Shown piece by piece: positions 12,076-22,282 of a DNA stretch of 64,000 nucleotides. Below the pieces are notes generated by a model. That model was not told the origin of the DNA. It saw nothing but the letters and a program-made list of their open reading frames with translations, and did no database searches. How positions within the stretch are numbered: the first letter of the stretch is position 1; every line of letters begins with the position of its first letter. Source of the DNA: Castor canadensis (lineage: Eukaryota > Chordata > Mammalia > Rodentia > Castoridae); NCBI RefSeq assembly GCF_047511655.1, contig NC_133392.1, positions 25,620,001 to 25,684,000 on the forward strand, given 5' to 3'. The translations under genes and the position numbers were made by a program.

Positions 12076-13066
12076 TGATAAATTTGTAGATTAACCTGTA
12101 GCACCAAAAATTCCTAACAGTTATCTTCACAAAACAAAAACCATATTTAAGACAGTTTTTTTTTGTAAATGTTATCAAGAACAATACGGTATTTTTAAGA
12201 TAGCCTTGTTGTTATGAGCTTAGAGAATTAAGTTTTAGTTTAACATCAGTACATTAAATTTTGACCTTACAAAACCTTTAATGTAACTGGATTTTAGTCA
12301 ACTCAATCACTTACATAAGCATTTATAAGCTCCATCTTTTTATGACAACTTACTCTGTACCTTTATGACAACTTATTTTGTATCTTCTGGGGGATCTTGT
12401 CTTTATCATTTTTTTTAATTTAAAAGTATTTTTTTAATCTTTTATTTTTTAAAAACCATATCCTTAATACCTTATATATATGTATTTGTTACTTGTTGAA
12501 AATAACTAATAAACCCTTTAAATTTAGAGACTTATATTTGTATGAAAAAAACAGAAAGAAAGCAACCTTAAAATTATTTTTTGTATAAAAACAACTTATA
12601 AAAAGCCCATTTGTTAATAGACCCATGTATTAAAAGAAAGAATTAAATCCCAGATTTTATTTATGACAGAATGAAACAGGCTAAGATCAATTTTTAACTA
12701 CCCAAATTTCAAGATTCCTGCTGTAAGCTGTGCCCCCCCCCCCCCGCCCCTTTTCTTTCTTTCTGTCTTTTTTTTTTTTCCTCCTCTGGTTGGGTCTGAG
12801 CCAGAGTGTTAACTCCTGAATGCCTGCATCCTAGTGAGACCTGATTGAAATAAGTTTGAAAACCACTTTTCTTAAAAGTAGCAGTAGAACAGAGTAATAA
12901 TTTTTTTACATTGACTCTATAAGAACCTCAAGATGTTTACATATTCATATGTAAAAAACTAACGCAGTTTATAACAGAGATCTTTAAAACGAACACCCTG
13001 GTTTTTTGTTATCTTGAATATCACACTAACCTTATAACAGCAGTTTAAGAACCATTTTGAAGATGC

Positions 13067-13068
<2 letters not shown>

Positions 13069-13115
<47 letters not shown>
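13069..13115. repeat. (CA)n microsatellite
   Basis: About 23 uninterrupted AC dinucleotides within element 1. Confidence 0.98.
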
Positions 13116-13121
<6 letters not shown>

Positions 13122-13768
13122 TTATAAATTAAGCATGCCAGAAAAAAATGTCACCTTAAGCATGCATAAGATGAGCTGGAATTTCAGGAGCAAATTAAAT
13201 TTTGCCCAATGCTTTAAATGACACATACACACAGAATTACGTGCACTCTCAAAAAAAGAAAAAACTTTAAAATTATACCCAAGGGCTATCCAGCGGAATG
13301 GTGAATGATGCATAGGTTCTCTTGTGAGTCTTCCTCTTTGGAACTGAATTTTTGTTACCCATCCCTTAACCCTGGTTGTGGCTATTTCCTGGGGAAAGCT
13401 TGACCTCCCTAATTCCCAGAGGTGTCTCACACACGTTCACCCCACTCCCTAAACCTGAGAGATCCAGTTTCACCCCAGATCAGGTTACTAAGGGTCTCTG
13501 AGAGGTGATCAGTCTACCCTTCTGCCTCCCAAAGGCAGGCCTGTTATTTGAACCTGGGTTCTTACCAGTCTGATAGCAGTGCTCCCCTTGCTGGTTCCTG
13601 CACCTCACCCGGTTCCATTGTGCATCCGAGGCCCTCACCCAGAGTCTCCAGGAGGATGAGTCCTTCCTCCAGGACAAGCTGTCCATTGGCGCCTAGTAGG
13701 ATCACTTCTTCCAGAGGTCAAGGGGATGCACCCCAGTAACAAGCAAGGTAAAAAAACCAGTCTCCACC

Positions 13769-13788
13769 ATCCCAGCAACGAGCCCCCA
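13769..13788 (-). other. Primer-binding site of element 1, tRNA-Pro-like
   Basis: The minus strand reads TTGGGGGCTCGTTGCTGGGA around here. It matches the tRNA-Pro primer site of many gammaretrovirus-like elements in both halves, with a two-base expansion in the middle. It sits a few bases after a CA dinucleotide that could end the 5' LTR. Confidence 0.6.
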
Positions 13789-13793
13789 AGAAA

Positions 13794-14120
13794 TGCTGTG
13801 GGAAACTTGAGCAGAGTCATGGAACTCTAAGGCAAGGAAGCAATGCTTCATTGTACTGGCACAGACTCAGCAGACTCCTGTCCAAAGGCTGAGCCCTGAG
13901 AAAAAAGGGGTCTCACCTTATGTAACCTTGCAAGCATGTTACAGAGGCAAAAAAAAAAATCAAGATTTAACCTCTACATGGTTATATGCAATTCTATAGG
14001 CTACTTCACCCTAGTGCTAGTGCCATTCTACCCCTAGTGCTATGTGACCTTCTTCATGTTTGTATTCTTTAGGTTTTATCTCTCTGCTATGCCATCCCTT
14101 CTCCCCTGCTACTTAATCAG
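13794..14120 (-). mobile_element. Possible 5' LTR of element 1
   Basis: The minus strand next to the primer site reads like R-U5 of a retroviral LTR: an AATGAA (altered polyadenylation signal) followed by 'gcattgcttccttgcctta' and ending in CA. The upstream border is not clear and I found no second copy, so the extent is a guess. Confidence 0.35.
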
Positions 14121-14584
14121 AACACAGGCCTGTCTGTTTCTCTTCTAGTCCTCCTCCCTGCTATACTACCACTTGCCAGGCACAGTCTTAGCAGAGCACA
14201 TGCAGCACCATTACCTCTCCTTCCCTGTGGCTGGAAAATGATATGATTGTAGGTCATTGTAGTTGTTTTGTTTTGGGTAACTCACAGGGCATGTGACTCT
14301 GTGTAGTCATAGACAAGTCTGGGAACGATTTTGCTAACTGTTGCAAGCCTTACAGTCCAGGCCTTGTGCTGGGGAAGATAAATGGGTTGCTCTGACTACC
14401 ATGTGTGGGTGCACAGACAGGCCACCAGCCCTGTAGTTCGGCCTGGGCTCCACAGCAGAGCTCAGCCAAGAAGCTAACCACAGCTCTTAACTTTTAACAA
14501 CTGGATTGGGCTTCTTCTTGCCCTTATGTTTCTTCTTATTCCCCCTTCATTAAGATGAAAGGGATTTTAGATCTTTGCAGGCAC

Positions 14585-14617
<33 letters not shown>

Positions 14618-15640
14618 AGGAGGCCCAAAGAACTTCCTTTCTCCTCTGCCCTCTCTCCCCATCCCAGCTGGGGCTCATATATTGTGTCAGTACTGCCTAA
14701 GCCACAGAGGACTGAGCCACCAACCAAGGCAGAAAACGCACTGGAGTTTTTGCTGTGACCAGGACTGTGTAAGAGACCTGGGAAGGCTGTGGTGAGGGAA
14801 CTGGCCTTTCAGTGACTACAGTGCCATCCTGGGGGAGGCCCATCCTCCTCTGTGCCCTAGATAGCAAGCTCTCTTCTAAGCCAGTCTCTTTTGTTCCCAT
14901 GCAAGGATCAAACGGAAAGTGGCTGCCTCAGGCACCACCTGCAGTTCCTTTAATTCCATCCATCCCCAGCTCCTCTATGGAGGGGAGAGGTGGCAGGGGG
15001 AGTATCCAAGAAGGGCTATGTTTTCCTTTGTGTTTACTCCCAGGTTTTGCTGGAGCCTTAGTCCTCTGCTGGGAGGCAGGGTGTGTACAGAACACAGGGT
15101 GGAGAGAGGATGGGAACAAATACTGGGAGCCCCAGCATGTCCTGCCCCGGGGTGGATCTTAATGGCTCCTCTGTACCAGCATCTTACCAGTGAGAAGGGA
15201 CCCACAGGGGTTGAAATTCTTCTCTGAGGAGTACTGGCCCAAGCCAAGCCAGTATGCAGCATCTGGGAACTGGTTAGCGTGCCTGATTCACAAGAGCCTG
15301 TGGTTTCAGTTTTAGAGAGTCCCAGGAGTCCTCTCCCTACCAGCTCTCTGTAGGAAAGTCATCGTTCTGGGAACTGATGGTGAGTGTCTACAGACATCTA
15401 TAGACCTGATGGTGTCTATGGACATCTATAGGCCTTCTTTTGAAGGTGATGGCTCTAGCATGTGTGGTATGAACTGTGGGTCCCCAGGATGGCATGTGTC
15501 CTTAGCACAATGAGTCAGTGTGTGCCAGGTGCTTTCGGGATGGCAAAGACAAAGAAGGCCCTGTCCTTTTCCTGGAGGAACTGACAGCTGAGGAGGGCTG
15601 CTAGCTGATGAAGGAGCAGGATGGGACCAGGGGAGACAGT
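14121..15640. other. No gene recognised; (GT)n at 14,592-14,617
   Basis: Apart from a 26-bp GT microsatellite nothing is identifiable. Overlapping frames on both strands near 14,800-15,260 match no family I know. Confidence 0.5.
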
Positions 15641-15794
15641 AGGGCCTGGCTATGATCAGTTGTGTGGCCTTGAGCAGCCTCTCTGTGCTTTCGCTCATGC
15701 CTGTGAGATGGGGCTGATGAAGTCTTCCCCTGGGCTGCCTCATAGGATTAATGCACTAAGGAAGAAAGCCCAGGAAACCAGCTTTTGTTGAGTG
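15641..15794 (+). repeat. MIR-like element next to the element 2 insertion
   Basis: 'gtgtggccttgagcagcctc' followed by 'gagatggggctgatgaag' and 'ctcataggattaatg' is the MIR core in plus orientation, decayed. Element 2 inserted immediately downstream. Confidence 0.55.
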
Positions 15795-15798
15795 CCTT
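15795..15798. repeat. Target-site duplication of element 2, left copy
   Basis: CCTT precedes the TG of the 5' LTR and recurs at 21,706-21,709 right after the CA of the 3' LTR. Four-base duplications are typical of class I (gamma-type) ERVs. Confidence 0.85.
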
Positions 15799-16240
15799 TG
15801 AAGAGGAAGATAGCCTTGAAACAGGGTTGTAAAACATGGTAAACTGTCAACTAAAAGCTGTAACCTCAGACAGAGCTGTAAGGAGTTGCCCATTAGAGCC
15901 ATGCAAAAGTTTGGGACCAAGATGAAAGGCACCATGCAGAGATAAGCACCCATTCCTGCCTTCCTTTGTCTCCACTTGTAAATAAACTTTCCAAAGCAGA
16001 CCTCCCCCAACTGCTCTTATCTAAACCTCAGGTCTCTAACCCACTACTAGCCCTACTTTATGGGAGAGCACATTCCTTGTAACCTGATACCCTGCACTGC
16101 CTTTTAAATATCCGGTGAATCCTTTGTTTGGGGCTCAGACACTGGTACACGTCTGGGCCCGCTAGCGTAAAAATTAAAATCTGAGTTCTCCACTCCTCCG
16201 AGTGTTGCTTGGTTTCTCCTCTGACTATATTGCCACAACA
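15799..16240 (+). mobile_element. 5' LTR of element 2
   Basis: A 442-bp LTR from TGAAGAGGAAGATAGCC to ...TTGCCACAACA. The first 105 bases and last 34 bases recur at 21,567-21,705. An ATTAAA near 16,173 is a possible polyadenylation signal. An AATAAA at 15,981 is also present. Confidence 0.9.
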
Positions 16241-16242
16241 AA

Positions 16243-16261
16243 TGGAGGCCCCCAGCGAGAT
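16243..16261 (+). other. Primer-binding site of element 2, tRNA-Thr type
   Basis: TGGAGGCCCCCAGCGAGAT lies two bases after the LTR. It is complementary to the 3' end of tRNA-Thr except for one extra C in the C run. Confidence 0.85.
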
Positions 16262-16501
16262 TCCAACCGACTGGCCCCTTGTGCCACCAGCCGGCGGCTG
16301 GGCTGCATCGGAGTAGGGAGGGACAGAGGACTGAATGAGGTGGCACGCCACCCGATGGTATTCTGGGTTCTCCTTCACCCTGGTGCCCCAACTCTCTGAG
16401 CAGTCTTGACCCGGCTTGGACTCCAAGGAGAAGTGGACCAACTCATCTGGCAGTCTTGTCCGGACTTGGTAAGCACCACCCCCGGGAAATCAGTCCTAAG
16501 T

Positions 16502-16652
16502 CAGGTCCCGTCCCACTGGACGGAAGGGGAGCTTGATCCACTCCCAGGAACCTCCGAGAGGAGTTCCACAGGTCTGCAGTCAGGTCTTGTCCTACTGGAT
16601 GGAAGGGGAGTTTAATCCACTCCCAGGAACCTCCAAGAGGAGTTCCACAGGT
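16502..16652 (+). repeat. 79-bp-period tandem duplication in the leader
   Basis: Two units of about 72 bp (16,502-16,573 and 16,581-16,652), each running from 'caggtc' to 'gaggagttccacaggt', are spaced 79 bp apart with a handful of C/T and G/A differences. They lie between the primer site and the AT-rich block, where retroviral leaders carry dimerisation and packaging signals. No function can be read directly. Confidence 0.9.
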
Positions 16653-16709
16653 TAGGCACTTCTCCCGGGGGGGGGGGGGAAGGAAGGTGTTATAACTTTG
16701 GTGTGAATG

Positions 16710-16724
<15 letters not shown>

Positions 16725-16740
<16 letters not shown>

Positions 16741-19485
16741 ATGTGAATTTGTTTAAAGCATGGGCAAAATTTAATTTGCTCCTGGAATTCCAGCTCATTT
16801 TATGCACGCTTAAATTGACAGTTTTTCTGGCATGCTTAATTTATAAAACTTTTTGTGTGTGCATGTAAACATCTTAAAAATGGTTCTTAAATTGATACTA
16901 TAAGGTTAATATGATATTCAAGGAAAAAAAACAGGATATTTGTTTTAAAGATCTTTGTTATAAACTGCTTAGACTTTTACATTTAAATATGTAAACACCT
17001 TAAGGACGATTCTTATTGTAGAGTAAACGTAAAAGTTATTACTCTGTTCTACTGCTACCTTAAACAACAACAACAAAAAAAACAAGCTTTCAAACTTATT
17101 TCAGTCAGGCCTCACTAGGATGCAGACACTCAGGGATTAACACTCTGGTTTAGCTAGGAAGGAAAAAAAAAGAGGCTACAGTCTGCAACAAAGTCTTGGA
17201 ATTTAGGTAGTTAAAATGACCTTAGCCTGTTTCATTCTGTCATAAATAAAATCTGGGATTTAATTCTCTCTTATAATATATGGGTCTATTAACAAATGAG
17301 TTTTCTATAAATTGCTTTTATACAAAAAAATAATTTCAGAGTTGCTTTCTTTCTTGTTTTTTTTTTCATGCAAATATAAGGCTCTAAGTTAAAAGATTTT
17401 ATGAGTTATTTTCAATAAGTAACAAAATATATAAAAGGTATTAAGGGTATGGTTTTTTTTTCAAAATAAATAAAGGGTTAAAAAAAGTACCTTTAGATAA
17501 AAAAGAGGATAAAGACCAGCTCCCCAGAGGATACAAAATAAATTGTCACAAAGATAGAGTAAATTGTCATAAAATGATACAGCTTATAGATGGTATATAA
17601 CTGGTTAAAGTTAACTAAAATCCAGTTACATTAAAGGTTTTATAACTTCAAAGTTTAATGTACTGATGTTAAACTAAAATTTAATTCTCTAAGCTCATAA
17701 CAACAAGGCTACCTTAAAAATATTATATTGGTCTAGATAACATTTACAAAAATTGTCTTATAATTGTTTTGTTTTGTCAAGATAACTCAAAAATTTTTGA
17801 TACTCCAGGTTAATCCATAAATTTGTCAAGATAACAAGAGTTTATTAAAACACAGAGAGACAAGAGGCAGCTGAACACATGGAGTACTGCTGCACTGATA
17901 TGAGGGTTAAGACAGATTTACTTATGTAAAGCCAAAGTGCACCTTCCGGATAGGATAAAAATAAATAAATAAATAAGTAAAAACTCCAAGAGGAGCACTA
18001 CACTGGAAGTCAAGATCTCCAGTTTTTATTAGACATAACAGAGTGGAGATGTTAGTCCTACTCCTTCCACATGGCAGGTGGAGGAAATTTTTCCCTGAAA
18101 TGACCAGATTGGGGCTGTTATTTTGGGGGGGGTCCATTGACTGCAGGTGATGGGATTCTGCTATATGTCAAGAGCCATCTGTTAATGTCAACAATCTGGG
18201 ATATGATTTCTTATCAACATCTGAGCCATGGTTCTTGGCCACTATGTTTCCTAACTTCACACTTAGTCCCCATAAATATTTATCTGTGTTCTCTGGTGAT
18301 TTTTGTCAGGGTTTTAACTACTAAGGTAACTGAGTCATGTTCATTTAAGAGTTGGTTTATGTTGGGGTTAACAATGAGGACAGCCATGTTAGGACTAGAC
18401 CTCCCCACCCCCTTGCAGCTGGCTCACCTTTGTCATCCTGGATATATGCCAGGGACAGCTGGGCAGACAGTGACTTTCCTGGTACTTTTCCACTAGCCCC
18501 CTATGTCTAGCCCAAGCCTGTATATGGCAATGGGCTCTTGCTGTCTTGCTGGGGTCCTCCTCCACAAGGCTCCTGCCTAAATAATCAACCCTGTACCAGT
18601 GTTTCAGCTGTCTCTGTGCCTATTCCATGCCTCTTATTTTCTAACAGTTATGTAAAACTTTCTAGATGACCTCATAGTTAAACAACTGTTGTCTTAGATG
18701 ATTCTAATACAGTTTGTACCCTATGCTAGTTTGTGACTGGGCTGTTTGGGTTTGCTAAAACTGTTCTTTCCCCCTACAACTGATAAAAATCTAAAGTTTT
18801 ACTTCAAGAGTAACAAATAAATTAATATGTGTATTAACCTCTATAGAGTTGTGATGCTGTTGCTGGTTCCTGTGTATTAAGTATATTTGTATTTTCAAGT
18901 ATATCAAGTCTTCTACAATACAAAATTTAGATAAACATGGTAATAAAAAGCTAGTGGTACTGATGTACTGTTCTGTTGGTTGCTAAATTGTCCATCAAAA
19001 TTTTAACCATGGCTCTTTTAAGTTTTTGTCATTTCAGTTCTGATCCTCCTGGGACATTTATAATCAAGTCCATAAAAATGACTAATGAGTGCCTATGTGT
19101 CAACCAAGGTAACTACTTAGACATCTGCTTTTGTTAGATTTTGTTTTGTATTGTCCTTGTCTAAAAGTGCACTGCCTAAGAGCCGTTCCTTCTAAGCCTC
19201 TTTGTTGCTTAAATTTGGCCAAAAGGGTCTAGTTGGCACTGACTCCCACCTGATCTGCTCATTATTCCCTCCCAACGTGGGACTGAAACCAAACAAACAG
19301 AATCCAGGAAAAAGCAGCCAATCAAGAAAGATCTTCAGTCTGCAGCCATACCACCCTGAATGCACCCGATCTTGTCTGATCTTGGAAGCTAAACAGGGTC
19401 AGGCCTGGTTAGTACTTGGATGGAAGATAGATCTTCAGAAGAGACTGTTCGGAGACTAACAATTTGGAGACAAAGGGGGAATGCC
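16725..19485 (+). other. AT-rich non-coding block of element 2 shared with element 1
   Basis: Where gag and pol would lie, there are 2.76 kb of AT-rich sequence without sizeable frames. It matches 10,680-13,235 in inverted orientation, with many substitutions and small indels. The block ends near 19,485, where the two loci diverge after 'gaatgcc'. A (GT)n run at about 16,706-16,745 lies at its left edge. Confidence 0.75.
19338..19428 (+). pseudogene. Truncated 5S rRNA sequence inside element 2
   Basis: The plus strand reads as 5S rRNA from its 5' end (gtctgcagccataccaccct) to 'agtacttggatgg', then stops about 30 bases short. It is flanked by agatcttcag at 19,329-19,338 and 19,429-19,438, a likely insertion duplication that also brackets the element 1 copy. 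Several base changes from 5S rRNA and the missing 3' part argue against a functional gene. Confidence 0.88.
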
Positions 19486-19842
19486 ATCAAAGTTCCAATG
19501 GAGTCATTGGTGCCAGACCTCTCAAAGATAACCAAGGCCAAGAGGATTAAAGAAATGGTTCTTATGCATGTGTGGCTATCTGACATTAAAGCTTTTCCAG
19601 ACACAAACTCACATTTTTAGACAGGGTCTTCTACTTAAATAGACAAAATAACTATTTTTACTGGATCTAAACATGTCCTTTAATACTTAAAGATGGTGTT
19701 TTTAACTTAAAAAAAAAGTTTTCTTGGACATATATACTGACAGTATATTGTTGCCAAGGTAATTCTACTCAGTTAAAAAAAAAAAAAAGGAGAGTTATGA
19801 TATATAAAAAAAATTAAAAAGAAACTACTCCAACCCAGTTGT

Positions 19843-19980
19843 ATGGGTCCCCATCTAGTAATGTTGGCAGCTCTTAGGACTGTTGAAGTTACAGGAGTCA
19901 CTCCCGGGACTCATCACTCCTGGATAAAAGGACAGCCGCCCCTGCAGAGCCCAACGTCTGACAGGGTCTCCATGATTCAA
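19843..19980 (+). pseudogene. Integrase C-terminal remnant of element 2
   Basis: About 35 codons resemble the last part of a gammaretroviral-type integrase, around a His-His-Ser stretch. Nothing upstream reads as the integrase core, so this is a stub left after loss of the rest of pol. It lies directly before the env remnant, the expected order. Confidence 0.5.
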
Positions 19981-20320
19981 CTAATACCCCTCAGATTAAG
20001 GTTCCAGAGAACTTCACAACAGCATGCCATCACTGTTGAGATCTCCAGCCCTGCCCCAGCCATATCCCGGAAGCTGGTTGGTCAATGCACGGCAGAAGCC
20101 TGAGGATTCATTCACCAGGACACAGATGTATCCTCTTTGTCACCCATACCTTATCCTGCTGATTAGCATTGTGCAATCTGTTTACACGAGGACTGGCTGT
20201 CACTGCTCCCCAAGATTGAAATGTAAGCCAGAGATTACTGCTGGCCTTCTGTTACCTCCTCATAGTAGGAAGCTTTACTGCTGTTTGGTGTCATCTGTAG
20301 CCTAGACTCCAGTCTCAGGC

Positions 20321-21505
20321 ATGAGGTCTCTGATGTGTTATTGCCTTCTGACTCTGCTACATTTTGAGGTTGTCCAATTGGGAGGCTGGGATGACTGCTC
20401 AGCCTGCATAAGGCCGCCTTCCTTCCAGGGAAAACTGAGGTATGCCTTCACCTTTTATCAGTATCTGTCACCCGTGTGCAGCATATCAATCTCTGAATGC
20501 ACCAGGAGAGGGATGATTTACTATAAAGAAAGCTGATAGCCTAACTGGGTTACAAAAAAACAAAGACATTATAGGGCATATGGATCGCTGGGAGAAAGAC
20601 AGGGACACCTTAAAGTCATAAAACAGTGGAGGAAATAAACCTCCTTGTGCCACCCTACCCTTCTACCCCACTCCCATATCAGTTTACTAAAGGGAGAGCC
20701 AGATTTAGAGAGGCCACCCAGAGGTGATTACCTAGGTGGACCTGGGCCAATAAAAGACATTGATCTGCCACCACCATGACCCCCGTTAAGGCTTCCTTCT
20801 AGGAAAGGAAACCTTAACTTGGAATCTCAACTGTACAGCTACCGCCATTCGATGTACAGTTGATAGGCTATGGTGCACCAGCCTGGGATTCTTCCTTGTC
20901 TGAGGGACCCTTGCTTACCAGTACTTGCCAGCTGATTGGAAGGGCATTTGCACATTAGCATTCCTCACCCCAGATAAACATAGTGCCTAACAATCAGACA
21001 CCCCCACCTTTAATGGCTCATGTGCGGTCGAAGAGAGCTACCCAATTCGTACCTTTATTAATCGGACTGGGGATAATGACTGGGAAAGGAACAGGCATAG
21101 GAGGGACTGCCTCATCAGCCGCCTACTATAATCAATTATCTGTGGACCTAACAAATGACATAGAACAAGTGGCTAGGTCTATAGTGACCATGCAGGACCA
21201 GCTAAACTCTCTAGCATCAGTGATCCTCCAAAATGAGAGTGGGTTGGATTTACTCACTGCCAAGAAGAAGGGCTTTGACTTTTCTTAAACACAAAGTGTT
21301 GTTTCATGTAAAGCAGGTAAAAATAGTCAGAGATACAGTTGATTCCATTATCTGGCCTCTCCTTATGCTTCTATTGGCACTTATGTTTGGTATGTGCCTT
21401 CTTAATGCCATAACTAACTTCATTAGCTCGCAATTGGAGGTGATAAAGTTACAGCTCCTGGTAACACAATATAGGTCTTTGGGACAAAAAAAAAAAACCT
21501 TATAA
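20321..21505 (+). pseudogene. Decayed env gene of element 2
   Basis: The region starts with a frame (20,321-20,536) whose hydrophobic N-terminus looks like a signal peptide. Stop codons and frame changes follow through the surface-subunit region. A second frame (20,983-21,288) carries a basic cleavage motif (RSKR), a hydrophobic fusion-peptide-like segment and the start of the transmembrane-subunit heptad region, then is lost to a frame change. A third frame (21,233-21,505) supplies the membrane-spanning segment and cytoplasmic tail. The cysteine cluster normally found between the heptad regions is missing, apparently through a small deletion. The protein cannot be made in one piece. Confidence 0.8.
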
Positions 21506-21545
21506 GATTTCTAAAGTCTAGTGTTGATGCTTGTCCACAAGTGGA

Positions 21546-21566
21546 AAAAGCATCAAAAGGGGGGAA
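21546..21566 (+). other. Polypurine tract of element 2
   Basis: An A/G-rich run ending in a GGGGGGAA-like stretch directly abuts the TG of the 3' LTR, the position of the plus-strand primer in retroviral elements. Confidence 0.75.
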
Positions 21567-21705
21567 TGAAGAGGAAGATAGCCTTGAAACAGGGTTGTAA
21601 AACATGGTAAACTGTCAACTAAAAGCTGTAACCTCGGACAGAGCTGTAAGGAGTTGCCCATTAGAGCCATTGCTTGGTTTCTCCTCTGACTATATTGCCA
21701 CAACA
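21567..21705 (+). mobile_element. 3' LTR of element 2, internally deleted
   Basis: Matches the first 105 and last 34 bases of the 5' LTR, with one difference seen by eye. About 303 bp between them are gone, including the putative polyadenylation signal. The outer ends and the target duplication are intact, so the deletion probably happened after insertion. Confidence 0.9.
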
Positions 21706-22282
21706 CCTTCTACATGCTGAGCACATCAGTGGGACCTACTTAGGTACCAGATGCCTGCCTGCCTGCACTCAGAGGCTTTATAAATATGTTCATCTCCCTC
21801 CACTTCTGCTTCTGTCCTTGTCTATAAAGAGGGGTTTGTCTCAGGAGCTGGGGCACAAGAGCAGGACTCATTGAAATGGTTTCTGGGAGGAGCTCTCAAT
21901 GAGACAGAGAACAATGGAGATGTGTGGGAAGTGTTCAGAGAACAAAGATGATCTGAGGTGGCTGGACCAGGCAGGGAGGGAACAGAGGGGTCTTAAAACT
22001 CTGATCTGTGCTGTACAGAAAGAGAATTGCATTGAAATGGGGAAAAGGAGAACTTCAGGGTTGGGGAAGCTAGGGGTTGTGGGCTGGGTAACAGAGAGAA
22101 CTCAGGGGACCTAATTTCAAAGGTCTACACTGGCCAGGATGTGAGACTCTCATCTCACATGGAATCCTGAGACTTTGGAACAGAGCAGAGGCCTTAGCAG
22201 AGAGACTGGAGGAACCTCAGCATAAAAGGGGGAGTCCACAGGAGTTGCTATCTGGGAGAGGAGGGTGTATTGTGTGTTGAGA
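21706..22282. other. Host flank of element 2; no gene recognised
   Basis: Begins with the right CCTT duplication. Rejoining the flanks across the element gives continuous host sequence of the type 'gagtgccttctacatgctga'. Nothing coding is recognised. Confidence 0.6.

Larger units (their letters stand above)
10680..13793 (-). mobile_element. Element 1: non-coding ERV relative, minus orientation
   Basis: Read on the minus strand, a tRNA-Pro-like primer site (13,788-13,769) is followed by about 0.5 kb of leader, then a 2.5-kb AT-rich block without long frames, a 5S rRNA fragment and a purine-rich stretch near 10,680-10,700 that could be the polypurine tract. The block from about 13,235 down to 10,680 matches element 2 (about 16,725-19,485) in inverted orientation. 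Anchor matches are at 13,135-13,200/16,760-16,835, 12,800-12,850/17,090-17,150 and 10,960-11,180/19,010-19,260. Gag, pol and env are not recognisable. The 5' leader and primer site differ from element 2, so the copies are mosaic relatives. I could not identify a matching 3' LTR. Confidence 0.6.
15799..21705 (+). mobile_element. Element 2: defective class I ERV, plus orientation
   Basis: A provirus-like unit bounded by TG...CA LTRs and a CCTT duplication. In order it holds the 5' LTR, a tRNA-Thr primer site, a leader with a 79-bp tandem duplication, a non-coding AT-rich block shared with element 1, a 5S rRNA fragment, a remnant of the integrase C-terminus, a decayed env, a polypurine tract and an internally deleted 3' LTR. 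Gag, protease, reverse transcriptase and most of integrase are absent. The LTR parts that can be aligned (about 139 bases) differ at one position by eye, so the insertion looks recent although the interior is defective. Confidence 0.85.

Noticed and set aside
13794-14120. That element 1 uses the same LTR as element 2
   Set aside because: The start and end sequences of the element 2 LTR were not found next to the element 1 primer site.
19338-19428. A possible functional 5S rRNA gene
   Set aside because: The last part of the gene is missing, including part of the internal promoter, and there are several substitutions.
21706-22282. Further retroviral sequence beyond the short LTR of element 2
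   Set aside because: The flank matches the left flank across the CCTT duplication, so the element ends at 21,705.
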